This document shows, piece after piece, positions 15,746-24,274 of a DNA stretch of 57,717 bases. Location of the stretch: NCBI GenBank assembly GCA_947258715.1, contig CAMYJH010000016.1, positions 1-57,717 on the forward strand, read 5' to 3'. A program made the translations under genes and the position numbers. How positions within the stretch are numbered: position 1 is the stretch's first letter; each line of letters begins with the position of its first letter. Under the pieces are notes generated by a model that saw only the letters and a list, made by a program, of their open reading frames with translations, was not told where the DNA came from and made no database searches. The DNA comes from an uncultured Gammaproteobacteria bacterium (GTDB taxonomy: Bacteria; Pseudomonadota; Gammaproteobacteria; HK1).

Positions 15746-17941
15746 TCAATCGATTCGCTGATCCCGCAGCTTGTGCACCAGAAAGCTGGCCACGTCCTGA
15801 CCCGTCGTGCCGCGACCGAAACCGCCGTCAAGCCCGCACCTGCGCGCCAGCTCGTGGGTCACCTGGGTGCCGCCGGCGATCAGGACCAGACGCTGGCGCA
15901 GCTTGCGTTGTCTCGCAATCTGGTGCAGACGCCGCATGTGCTGCGCGTGCACGTTGCCGTGAGAGACGATGGTCGAGATCAGCACCGCACGCGCGTTTTC
16001 CTCCTGCGCCGCGTCGATGACGCGCTCGACGGGCACCGAGGTGCCCAGCACATGGCAGTGAAAACCGTACTTCTCGATACCGCCGTGCTTGATGTCCAGG
16101 ATCTCGTGCAGTCCCACCGAGTGTTCGTCCTCGCCGACGGTGGCCGCAACCAGGTGGATGTCGCGCCCCCGCACCCAGGCTTCGATCTCTGATTCCGGCA
16201 GCGGCGCCTCACGCGCCGGCAGCTTGAGGTCGGCGACGCGTATGGCGACATCCAGCACCCCTTTAATCTCGAATACGCTTCCTTCGGACGGGTGCATGAG
16301 GCGCCGGCTGATCACTTCCGGATCTTTAAGTCCCATGCGCCTGGCCATTTCCAGAGCGGCGGCTTCGGCAACCTGCGGGCTTTCTGGCACGAACAGCGTC
16401 ACGCAGACGATTCCGTCGCCGTGTTTCTCCACTTCCGGGCGCAGTAAGCCCTGCCGCTCGTCTGCCAGCGTCTGCTTAAGTCGCATGTCCACGTTGTCTT
16501 CGGCGTCGAGCTCGTCGATGTACTGAATCTTTGTCGGGTCGCACAAGGTGCAGCCGCCGTACTCGGCACAGGGTTTGCCGTCCCGCCGGTGGTACAGACT
16601 CGCACCGAAATGTCCGCATACCGGCGCACCGTAGTCGGCGGCCCGAGGAATCACGGAACCCGCACCGTCGCCTGCCTCCGGATCGCGCACGATGCCGTCG
16701 CCTTTGCGTTCCGGATAGTAGCCTTGATCCACGAACTGCCCTGCGGCAACCGCGGCATAGTAGCCGCCGCCTTCCAGGATCTCCTCGAGAAACAGCACCG
16801 CGCGTTCCTTGAGCTCGCGCGCCTGCTCGCGCAACACACCGTCTTGCTTGAGCTCGAGTAGCTGCGTGATGCCGTCGATGCCCATCAGCGTCTGGCGCGC
16901 GGTGTTTACGCCCGCCACGTTGTTGTAGTGCCAGGGAATATTGCGCCCTTCGTCCGGCGTAATGGTGCTTTGGATGTCCGCGGAGGTGAGACGGGATATC
17001 AACGTGTCGAGCACATGGGTGACGCTGGCCTCGTGGGTGTCGGCTTCGATGTAACGCGTATTCTGCTGGGCGCGAAACTTATAACCTTCGAACAGCTCGC
17101 GGAGCGCCACCGCATAAGGCAGATCCAGCCGCAGCTTTGGTGCCGGTGGCGCGGTCGGCGGGACCGTGGAAAGCGCAATCAGCTCCGCCGGCATGCCTAC
17201 CGCGCGCGAGTAGGCGGTGTTGATCGCGTGCTGCACGAACAGCTCCGGCGTTACTTTCCAGGCCTCCTTCGCGGTCGCGTTGGCATTGTGCGCGCCGTCG
17301 AGCTGCAGAATCGCGGCATCCGCCATCAGCGTCTTCGCTTCGGCGGCGTCTACAAACGACCGATGCATGTTGACGCCACGATAGAGGACGTTGTATTGGG
17401 GATCCTGGTGCGCGCCGTTCATCCCCTCCTCCGCGAACAAGACAGCCACCTCCGGCCCCGCCACGCCGCTGACATAAGAGTGAAAGTTGATCGGCCGGCC
17501 CACTTCGTCCTCGATGGCATCCAGCGCTTTGCGCGTCGCGCGGACTTGCTTTCTGGTGATCGGGATCCCGCCGATGCCTTCGGGTGTACCCTCTATGAGG
17601 CCGTCGATATGCGATTGGCCGGTGGTCCGGATCACCATGATGTGATCGGCTCCGTGCCAGGCCGCCATGCGCATGCGGCGCAAATCGTCCTCGAAATTGC
17701 CCGACGCAATCTCCGTGGTGATCACCATGTCACACTGCGGGTCGATATCGCCGAAGGCGTGAGCCGAAGTCAGGGGGACGCAATGGCTCAGATTTTCGGA
17801 AGTGTCCTTATAGACGAAGGCACCGATCTCCTGGTTCTCGATCCCTTTTCGCCAGGTCCAGCCCTTGCGCCGCGGACGGTAACTTTCCAGGTCCTCGAGC
17901 ACCTCGCTGAGATCGAGCTTTTTGTCCGCAGTGAGCTTCAC
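15746..17941 (-). CDS. oraE: D-ornithine 4,5-aminomutase large subunit
   Basis: 731 residues, the family length. A TIM-barrel-like region begins near ENLSHCVPLTSAHAFGDIDP and is followed by FHSYVSGVAGPEVAVLFAEE and LQLDGAHNANA. The C-terminal cobalamin domain has the base-off motif D605-x-H607-x2-G610 (DEHSVG), in which His ligates cobalt. Lys618, eleven residues later (LDIKHGG), sits where the clostridial enzyme holds its PLP lysine. A CGHFGASLYHR and Cys-rich YGGCTLCDPTK segment is also seen. With OraS it converts D-ornithine to (2R,4S)-2,4-diaminopentanoate using adenosylcobalamin and PLP. It starts at GTG 17941, overlapping the oraS stop by 4 bp. Confidence 0.95.
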   Translation of the reverse strand: MKLTADKKLDLSEVLEDLESYRPRRKGWTWRKGIENQEIGAFVYKDTSENLSHCVPLTSAHAFGDIDPQCDMVITTEIASGNFEDDLRRMRMAAWHGADHIMVIRTTGQSHIDGLIEGTPEGIGGIPITRKQVRATRKALDAIEDEVGRPINFHSYVSGVAGPEVAVLFAEEGMNGAHQDPQYNVLYRGVNMHRSFVDAAEAKTLMADAAILQLDGAHNANATAKEAWKVTPELFVQHAINTAYSRAVGMPAELIALSTVPPTAPPAPKLRLDLPYAVALRELFEGYKFRAQQNTRYIEADTHEASVTHVLDTLISRLTSADIQSTITPDEGRNIPWHYNNVAGVNTARQTLMGIDGITQLLELKQDGVLREQARELKERAVLFLEEILEGGGYYAAVAAGQFVDQGYYPERKGDGIVRDPEAGDGAGSVIPRAADYGAPVCGHFGASLYHRRDGKPCAEYGGCTLCDPTKIQYIDELDAEDNVDMRLKQTLADERQGLLRPEVEKHGDGIVCVTLFVPESPQVAEAAALEMARRMGLKDPEVISRRLMHPSEGSVFEIKGVLDVAIRVADLKLPAREAPLPESEIEAWVRGRDIHLVAATVGEDEHSVGLHEILDIKHGGIEKYGFHCHVLGTSVPVERVIDAAQEENARAVLISTIVSHGNVHAQHMRRLHQIARQRKLRQRLVLIAGGTQVTHELARRCGLDGGFGRGTTGQDVASFLVHKLRDQRID

Positions 17942-18291
17942 GGCGCGACCTCGTTTAAGTAACGCCCCTGAACAAGCGCCTCCCCCGCTTCCCGCAGCGG
18001 GATCTTTTTCTTAAGCGCCAGCTCCAAGATCAGCCGACCGGCACCGTGGGCGAGCAGCCCGCGTTCGTTCAGCCGATGCACCAATGCCTTGGCTTCGACA
18101 CTCGAGAATCCCATGCGCAGCAGCACGGAACGCTCGATGGACGGGGTGGTGTGGGTGCGCGCCTCTTCCACCAGCGGAGAGACGATTTTTCCCACCAGCT
18201 CCCAGAAACGCGCCTGAAGCTCATCGTCCGACAACGAGCTCAGGTGCTTGCGGCGCGTCTCGAAATCATCCGGTCTTTCGACGAGACTCAT
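17938..18291 (-). CDS. oraS: D-ornithine 4,5-aminomutase small subunit
   Basis: 117 residues, close to the roughly 120 of the clostridial small subunit. It is entirely helical in appearance (MSLVERPDDFETRRKHLSSL, then ARFWELVGKIVSPLVEEART and LLRMGFSSVEAKALV). The small subunit has no cofactor of its own but is required for assembly of the heterotetrameric mutase. Its start overlaps the end of ortB by 26 bp and its stop overlaps the GTG of oraE, so translation of the three genes is likely coupled. Confidence 0.93.
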   Translation of the reverse strand: MSLVERPDDFETRRKHLSSLSDDELQARFWELVGKIVSPLVEEARTHTTPSIERSVLLRMGFSSVEAKALVHRLNERGLLAHGAGRLILELALKKKIPLREAGEALVQGRYLNEVAP

Positions 18292-19684
18292 TAATAATGT
18301 CCTCTACGTAGCGTCGACTGGTTCGGGTCTCGTCCGCCAGGAAGTTCCAGTCGACATCGCTCAGCCGATCGTCCGCGGACAGTAAATCGATGGCGTGACG
18401 AAGATAAGATCTTCGAACGCCGTCCAGGTCCACGTCCGTGACGGCGAGCTGGGACGGATGCTCAGGGATCACGATGCGCGTCCCCGGCCGGTTTTCGCGC
18501 GGATCACCGCGCCTGACGTCGATGCCGAGCCGCTTGGCAAGGTTGAGCTGCGCCAGCGGGTGCTTGCCGGCGCCCGTGTACTCGGTTTCCTGAACCACGA
18601 TCACCCGATCCTGATTAAGCTCCTGCGCAATGATGAAGGCCGCAGCGAGGGACGTGTTTCCCGCCGGTCCGCGCTGCAGGCCTTCCAGCTCCGCCAGCAC
18701 CTCGGTGATGTAGAACACCTCGCCCTGGGTCACGGTCGCGAACCGATCCATGTAGCGCAGCGAACGCGCCGCGTTGTGGGGAACGTCCGCGCGGTCCGGC
18801 CAGGTGGTAAAAGGCATCGAGAATCCGGTATGACCCGTGGTAAATGATTTACGGTTGAAGTCGTGGTCCGACGCCATGTGCAGTCCCGAGAGATCAACGC
18901 TGGCGGCGATCATTCGGGTATCCGCCGCGCCGGCCTTTTTCAGCCCGCGCGCGGTGCCCGTGACATTGCCGCCGCCGGCGTGGGTGGCGATGACCACATC
19001 GGGAAAACGTCCGACCTGTTGCTGCACCTGCTGAGCGAGTTCATAACCCAGCGTTTCGATTCCGAGAATCGAATACGGCGAATACAGCGAGGCGTTGAAG
19101 TACCCGGTCTCCTTGAGCACACAAAGCAATAGGTAAAAAAGCTCGGGACCGACCGAAAGACGAATCACTTCTGCGCCGTAAGCCTCGCAGGCGCGGGTCT
19201 TTTCGGCGATTTCGGGCTGCGCGATGCCCTCGCTGTCGAAGGCCTCCTGAACCACGATACAACGCAGTCCCGCCTTGGCGGCCTGTGACGCGACCGCGGC
19301 GCCGTAATTACCGCTGGTCGCGGCCGCAATCCCCTTATACCCGCGTTTCTGCGCTTCATGCACGGACAGCGAGGCCCGACGGTCCTTGAAGGATCCGGAA
19401 GGATTCGCCGCCTCGTCTTTGACAAAGATCCGTGCGCCCTTGCCGGGCGCCGCCACCGCGCGCGCCAGCTCGGTGATGTTGACCAGTTCCACCAGCGGGG
19501 TGTCGCCCACCGCTGTCTGGCGCTGCACCCGGCGAGCGGTGTCGATGTCGTAACCGGTGTCGGCAAGCAGGCGCTCGTAGTCGAACGCGAGCACGCCGGT
19601 TCGGTACCGGGCATAGTCGAGTCCCAGGGACGCGCGCATGATGTCCGCGCGCTGCGCCATGATGCTTTCGTAGCCGTCCATCAT
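18266..19684 (-). CDS. ortB: 2-amino-4-ketopentanoate thiolase beta subunit
   Basis: 472 residues of the PLP fold type II (threonine-synthase-like) family. The cofactor lysine is K100 in NPSGSFKDRRASLS, and the phosphate loop is ATSGNYGAAVASQAA. With OrtA it cleaves 2-amino-4-ketopentanoate with CoA to give alanine and acetyl-CoA. It is unusual among PLP enzymes in acting as a thiolase. The first two codons are both ATG (19684 and 19681), and the ATGA overlap with the ortA stop indicates coupling. Confidence 0.93.
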   Translation of the reverse strand: MMDGYESIMAQRADIMRASLGLDYARYRTGVLAFDYERLLADTGYDIDTARRVQRQTAVGDTPLVELVNITELARAVAAPGKGARIFVKDEAANPSGSFKDRRASLSVHEAQKRGYKGIAAATSGNYGAAVASQAAKAGLRCIVVQEAFDSEGIAQPEIAEKTRACEAYGAEVIRLSVGPELFYLLLCVLKETGYFNASLYSPYSILGIETLGYELAQQVQQQVGRFPDVVIATHAGGGNVTGTARGLKKAGAADTRMIAASVDLSGLHMASDHDFNRKSFTTGHTGFSMPFTTWPDRADVPHNAARSLRYMDRFATVTQGEVFYITEVLAELEGLQRGPAGNTSLAAAFIIAQELNQDRVIVVQETEYTGAGKHPLAQLNLAKRLGIDVRRGDPRENRPGTRIVIPEHPSQLAVTDVDLDGVRRSYLRHAIDLLSADDRLSDVDWNFLADETRTSRRYVEDIINESRRKTG

Positions 19685-19995
19685 TTAAAGCGACCCCGTT
19701 CGCGAAGCATGGCCCGCACCTCGGGACCGATGGCGGAGAGTTCGGGGATCGGTGCTCCGAACCCGTGGCCGTAAGCCGGATTGATCTCGCTCAACACACC
19801 GCGCAGGCAACGCCCCGCGGCGGTGACGATTTCGGCCTCGTCTCCCAGACGAGCGGGCGCGACGAGAAACCCCTTGGCCCGCATCTCCAGCGGCACGCGC
19901 TGCGTGTCGTCGGGCACCTGCGGCGCGCGCTGCCCGGGGGCGAGCACGGTACGTCGTATCTCGACCCAAGAATCCTTTGCCGCGAGATCAGCCAT
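19681..19995 (-). CDS. ortA: 2-amino-4-ketopentanoate thiolase alpha subunit
   Basis: 104 residues ([18 protein letters not shown], then PDDTQRVPLEMRAKGFLV). The small subunit of the thiolase is about 100 residues in Clostridia. The segment RCLRGVLSEINPAYGHGFG is typical of its C-terminal half. The ATG at 19995 is chosen because it gives the family length and starts inside the last codons of ord (8 bp overlap); longer frames from 20097 would run deep into ord. The subunit has no cofactor of its own and presumably completes the active site of OrtB. Confidence 0.9.
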   Translation of the reverse strand: MADLAAKDSWVEIRRTVLAPGQRAPQVPDDTQRVPLEMRAKGFLVAPARLGDEAEIVTAAGRCLRGVLSEINPAYGHGFGAPIPELSAIGPEVRAMLRERGRFK

Positions 19996-21076
19996 GCCGG
20001 TGCTCCGCCAAAGATTTTCGCAAACGGCGCCGAACGTCCCCGAGCATTGCCGAGGGGACAGGCAGATCGGCCATGGTGAAGAGCCCGGGCGCTGCATTCA
20101 GCAGTCGAGGAATCATATTGACGGCAAGCGCGCAGGTTGCCGTACCGCCCGGGATCTCCGGACTTCCGCCGAGGCGAACGTCGGGGGTGCCGGAGATCTC
20201 GATGCGGTCTCCGGTTTGCACCCCTTCGAGCTGGGGATGAATCTGCTGAGGATGCACAAGCGTGATGGCAGGCTCGCCCCGACGATAAGCAATCGCCTTG
20301 TGGAGGCAACCCGCGACCATTCCCGCTTCCACCGTGACGAACGGCGTGGCGCGCCGTACCTTGGAAACGATAGGCGTCCGCTGTTCGTCGATGCGCTCGA
20401 TGTCCCACGCCAGCGCTTCGGCGATCATGTGGATGGATTCCGCAAATCCGTAATGACCGATAACCGTTCCGTCTTCGATACCCTTGTAGAAGGCTTCGGG
20501 TTCGAGCCCGACGCCCTGGCTTTTGAGCACGGTCGGGCCGTAAGGTGAGAGGTCGTTGACCCTTTCGGCGGTGATCGATCTCACATCGCAACACACGCCG
20601 GTGAGCGCAATGACCAGCAAATCGAGCACGAAGCCGGGGTTGACCCCGGTGCCGACGACTCCGACGCCGTTAGCGACAGCCAGTCCGTGTATTTCGTCGG
20701 CAAGCTCCGGGTAACGGTATGCGGGGTACGCCATCTCTTCGGCAATTGAGACAACGTGAACGCCGCCTTGTACCAGCGCAGCGATTTCAGGCATTGCCTG
20801 CGTTAACTTCGAGCAAGTCGCCTGAACGGCCACATGGGGTTCAGCTTGATTGATCGCGGCCGTCAAGTCAGCACTGACCCGAAGGTCAAGATCACGCTCG
20901 ATGCCGATGGCGCGCCCCACGTCCATGCCGGACCGCTCGCGCCTCTTGGCAAACGCCCCCGCGAGCTCGAAGCCTTGCTTCTCGAGCACCAGGCGCGCAA
21001 CTCCGGATCCCATCTGCCCGGTTCCCAGTACCAGCACCCGGACAGGGTCGCGCGGATTTGACGTTTGCAGCTTCAT
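19988..21076 (-). CDS. ord: 2,4-diaminopentanoate dehydrogenase
   Basis: 362 residues. The N-terminal Rossmann fold has [19 protein letters not shown] (GxGxMG) and resembles dihydrodipicolinate reductase. [19 protein letters not shown] and the [10 protein letters not shown] segments match the 2,4-diaminopentanoate dehydrogenase family. It performs NAD(P)-dependent oxidative deamination of 2,4-diaminopentanoate to 2-amino-4-ketopentanoate, the redox step of the pathway. Its ATG overlaps the carbamate kinase stop (ATGA). Confidence 0.93.
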   Translation of the reverse strand: MKLQTSNPRDPVRVLVLGTGQMGSGVARLVLEKQGFELAGAFAKRRERSGMDVGRAIGIERDLDLRVSADLTAAINQAEPHVAVQATCSKLTQAMPEIAALVQGGVHVVSIAEEMAYPAYRYPELADEIHGLAVANGVGVVGTGVNPGFVLDLLVIALTGVCCDVRSITAERVNDLSPYGPTVLKSQGVGLEPEAFYKGIEDGTVIGHYGFAESIHMIAEALAWDIERIDEQRTPIVSKVRRATPFVTVEAGMVAGCLHKAIAYRRGEPAITLVHPQQIHPQLEGVQTGDRIEISGTPDVRLGGSPEIPGGTATCALAVNMIPRLLNAAPGLFTMADLPVPSAMLGDVRRRLRKSLAEHRHG

Positions 21077-22020
21077 TTCATTTGCACCGACTGCTTCGTC
21101 TCTTCATCCGCTTGCACACATTTAATAAGGGTCCCCGCCTCGCCCCGTAGAATCAGAAGCGCGTCACCGAGCGCGCCGATGCCGGCCGTGCCGCCTGTCT
21201 GTTCGACGAACTCGATGGCAGCCTCGACCTTAGGACCCATGGATCCGGGATCGAAAGAAAACTGCGCCGCCTGCTCGGGAGACATGTGTCTTATGGGGCG
21301 CGCATTCGGCGTACCCCAGTCCCGATACACCGCATCGACATCGGTCAACATGACAAAAGCGTCCGCGTTCAGCTCGCGGGCGAGCAGCGCGCTTGCACGA
21401 TCCTTGTCGATGACCGCCTCGACGCCGATTAGGCTGCCGTCACTCCGGCAAACCGTGGGAATTCCGCCGCCCCCTGCGCAAATCACGATCACACCCTGGT
21501 CCAGCAAAAGATCGATGACGCTGAGCTCCAGGATGCGCTTCGGCTTGGGCGAAGGCACGACACGCCGGTAGTGCGCGCCGTCCGGGGCGATACGCCATCC
21601 CCGCTCCCGGGCGAGCTTTCGCGCTTCGCTCTCATCGTAGACCGGACCGATCGGCTTGCTCGGCTGGCTGAAACCCGGATCGTCGGGGTCCACCTCGATC
21701 TGCGTCAGCAACGTTGCGCAGCGGCGTTCTTTCGGTAAGCGGTTCACGAGCTCCTGCTCGATGAGGTAGCCGATCATGCCCTCCGTTTCTGCGTCCAATA
21801 TATCCAGCGGATACGCGCTTTGGGGTTGATAGGCCGCACTTTGCAAGGCGAGCAATCCAACCTGAGGACCGTTGCCGTGCGAAATTACCAGGTCGTGATC
21901 GCAAGCGATCTGCGCCAGGGCCTCTGCCGCGATGCGTACGTTGTGGCGCTGGTTCTGGGCACTCAGCGTCTGCCCGCGGCGGAGCAGCGCATTTCCTCCC
22001 AGCGCGATGACGACACGCAT
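21073..22020 (-). CDS. arcC: Carbamate kinase
   Basis: 315 residues of the amino-acid-kinase family, beginning [41 protein letters not shown] and [18 protein letters not shown] segments ([11 protein letters not shown]) are diagnostic. It transfers phosphate from carbamoyl phosphate to ADP, making ATP, CO2 and ammonia. Together with the ornithine carbamoyltransferase 3 bp upstream it forms the energy-yielding half of citrulline breakdown. Its co-transcription with the ornithine genes means that the ornithine released is consumed by the next enzymes. Confidence 0.95.
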   Translation of the reverse strand: MRVVIALGGNALLRRGQTLSAQNQRHNVRIAAEALAQIACDHDLVISHGNGPQVGLLALQSAAYQPQSAYPLDILDAETEGMIGYLIEQELVNRLPKERRCATLLTQIEVDPDDPGFSQPSKPIGPVYDESEARKLARERGWRIAPDGAHYRRVVPSPKPKRILELSVIDLLLDQGVIVICAGGGGIPTVCRSDGSLIGVEAVIDKDRASALLARELNADAFVMLTDVDAVYRDWGTPNARPIRHMSPEQAAQFSFDPGSMGPKVEAAIEFVEQTGGTAGIGALGDALLILRGEAGTLIKCVQADEETKQSVQMK

Positions 22021-22023
22021 CGG

Positions 22024-23022
22024 CTAGCCTCCGAGCGTAGCGACCATGACTGCCTTGATCGTGTGCATCCGATTCTCGGCCTGATCGAATACGATGGATG
22101 CTTTGGATTCAAACACTTCGTCGGTCACTTCCATGGCCTCGAGACCGAATTTTCGGAAAATATCTTCACCGATTTTTGTCGCTCGATTATGAAATGCAGG
22201 GAGACAATGCATGAACATGATGTTCGGGTTGCCGGTACGATCCAAAATCTCTCTGTTTACCTGATAGGGCCTGAGAAGTTTGATACGTGTTTCCCATACG
22301 GACTCCGGCTCTCCCATGGAGACCCACACATCGGTATAAAGAAAATCAACGCCTTTGACGGCATCGCCGATGTGCTCGGTAGTACGAATACTCGCGCCGC
22401 TTTCCCGAGCGATATCGTGACACCGCGACACCAGCTCATTTTTGGGTTGCAATGAAGTAGGCGCCGACAGCCGGAAGTTCATTCCCATTTTTACGGCAGC
22501 CACCATCAGCGAATCGGCTACGTTGCTGTGCCCGTCGCCTATATAACAAAAGGCTATCTCCGTCAGCGGTTTGGCGGCATGTTCTTCCATCGTGAGCAGG
22601 TCGGCCAGCGCCTGGGTCGGGTGATATTCGTCAGTGAGACCATTCCATACCGGGACGCCGTGACGCCCCAATTCCTCTACTGTTTCCTGAGCGAAACCAC
22701 GATACTCGATGCCGTCGTACATTCTTGCCAGCACCCGCGCCGTGTCTTTCATCGATTCCTTGACACCTATCTGGGAACCGATGGGGCCAAGATAGGTGAT
22801 ATTGGCACCCTGATCGAAAGCGGCAACTTCAAAAGCGCAGCGCGTACGTGTCGATGTTTTTTCAAAAATCAGCGCGATATTCCTGCCGCGGAGTCGAGGC
22901 TGCTCATTGCCGGCATACTTGGCTGCCTTCAACTCTTGAGCCAAATCCAGCAGACCACGGATTTCCTCAGGACTGAAATCTTCGAGCTTAAGAAAGTTGT
23001 GGCCTTTGAGATCGATCGTCAT
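22024..23022 (-). CDS. arcB: Ornithine carbamoyltransferase, probably catabolic
   Basis: 332 residues. It carries the carbamoyl-phosphate motif [17 protein letters not shown], the [10 protein letters not shown] segment, and the ornithine-binding/catalytic HCLPAFHN near residue 270. Length and the [18 protein letters not shown] terminus fit the ArcB-like branch. Enzymes of this family run both ways; the operon with carbamate kinase and the ornithine-degrading enzymes suggests phosphorolysis of citrulline to ornithine and carbamoyl phosphate. No arginine deiminase gene is in the window, so the source of citrulline is unknown. Anabolic argF is the alternative. Confidence 0.92.
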   Translation of the reverse strand: MTIDLKGHNFLKLEDFSPEEIRGLLDLAQELKAAKYAGNEQPRLRGRNIALIFEKTSTRTRCAFEVAAFDQGANITYLGPIGSQIGVKESMKDTARVLARMYDGIEYRGFAQETVEELGRHGVPVWNGLTDEYHPTQALADLLTMEEHAAKPLTEIAFCYIGDGHSNVADSLMVAAVKMGMNFRLSAPTSLQPKNELVSRCHDIARESGASIRTTEHIGDAVKGVDFLYTDVWVSMGEPESVWETRIKLLRPYQVNREILDRTGNPNIMFMHCLPAFHNRATKIGEDIFRKFGLEAMEVTDEVFESKASIVFDQAENRMHTIKAVMVATLGG

Positions 23023-23036
23023 CGTTCACCTTCGCT

Positions 23037-23240
23037 CTAGTTGTGCCGGGCGTCGGCATCCCCTTGCTCAGCCGACAGTAGCCATTCCCGGCACGCCGTC
23101 TCATACTCGCCCCGGCCGAACGCATTCAACCCCGCCTGGAAATGCCCCGGAACACTCACCGGCCATAGCATCACCAGCACCAGTACCAGAAGCACGAAAG
23201 CCAGCATCAGCCAGTGCATCAACATCCGCTTGGCGTTCAT
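23037..23240 (-). CDS. Small membrane protein with a truncated Sel1/TPR-like end
   Basis: 67 residues. One strong membrane span (LMLAFVLLVLVLVMLWPVSV) is followed by a single helical-repeat half, LNAFGRGEYETACREWLL then SAEQGDADARHN. That is the start of a Sel1-type repeat, cut by a stop. GGAGGTGT lies just before the ATG at 23240, so it is probably translated. It sits 14 bp upstream of arcB on the same strand and could be the first gene of the ornithine operon. It may be the remnant of a longer Sel1-repeat protein. Confidence 0.6.
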   Translation of the reverse strand: MNAKRMLMHWLMLAFVLLVLVLVMLWPVSVPGHFQAGLNAFGRGEYETACREWLLSAEQGDADARHN

Positions 23241-23556
23241 AACACACCTCCTGCCTCGGTCACCGGGCGGGCCGAGACCTCTCTGATTCCCTCGCCATCG
23301 CAAGCTAGCATGCACCGGCACGCCCGGTTGTGCGGCGCGCTGCCGGTTTTGATACTGAATCCTTATCACCAAATGGCCCTGGTCTTCGTGACTCAGGTCA
23401 GGCCGGGGACATTAAGCCAGGCAACCCGGATAAAGAGGACGGCGGAAAAAAGAGGGTCAGACGCCATTTTCCCTACCGGTGCTCCACGAGCGTTCCATAG
23501 AATTCGGAAAAGGGTCTCTGATCCCCAGTTTTTTTATCGACGGGGTATCGACAGAT
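23241..23556. other. Intergenic region without recognisable gene
   Basis: This stretch should hold the promoter of the ornithine operon, read on the minus strand. I see no convincing -35/-10 pair, no cobalamin-riboswitch B12 box and no terminator. Short open frames here lack codon bias. Confidence 0.4.
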
Positions 23557-24000
23557 CGGTCAATCGAGTTCTGGGACAGGATCGCGGATCGCTACTCGAA
23601 GCAGCCCATTGTCGATGAGGCGGCGAATCAGAAGAGGCTTAAAGTGACGCGCGAATACTTTCGGTCGGACATGGCGGTGCTGGAGTTCGGCTGCGGGACG
23701 GGGTCCACGGCCATTGCCCATGCGCCTTATGTGAAGCACATTGAGGCCATCAACATCTCATCGAAAATGATCGAGATCGCTCGGCGCAAAGCCAAGGCGG
23801 AGAAAATCGAGAACGTGACATTTACACAATCATCCACTGATGAATTCAGCACGGCCGATCAAAGCCTGGATGCCGTTTTGGGGCTCAGCATCTTGCACCT
23901 GCTGGATGACAAGGAAACGGTAATTGCGAAGGTTTATAAGATGCTCAAGCCGGGCGGAGTTTCCGTCACCAGCACGGCATGCATCGGCGACACGATGCAA
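23557..24000 (+). pseudogene. Class I SAM methyltransferase, truncated at both ends
   Basis: The open frame carries the core of a class I methyltransferase: SIEFWDRIADRYSKQPIVDE, motif I MAVLEFGCGTGSTAIAHA, SSKMIEIARRKA, LDAVLGLSILHLL, and the post-motif KPGGVSVTSTACIGDTM. The family normally continues for about 60 more residues after GDTM. Here the frame instead enters unrelated sequence near 24005, and a half type B end (GGGGACATCCAG) follows at 24034. The usual start (an ATG shortly before FWDRIA) is also absent. The gene is probably inactive. Confidence 0.65.
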
Positions 24001-24274
24001 AGGCAAAGCGGTGTTCATTGTGGCGAGGCGATAGGGGACATCCAGCGCTCCGAGAGAACGTCACCATTCTTCGCGCTGATGGCCGGCCCGCGCCCAGCCC
24101 ACGAGAAACGCGGGCGGCTCGCTGAAGTTGCCCCCCGCAAGGTTCACCGATGATAACCTGTTGCGCGAGCCCGGCTCGCCCCGGTCGAACACCGAATAGA
24201 AATCGGCCGCGGCGCGCGCTTGCGGGACGGCTGCGTAAAGCCGCGTTAGAGCCGGGGCGGCAGAGGAGACCCAC

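Noticed and set aside
23022..23560. Cobalamin riboswitch ahead of the B12-dependent ornithine operon.
   Set aside because: No B12 box or riboswitch-like core was seen on the minus strand.
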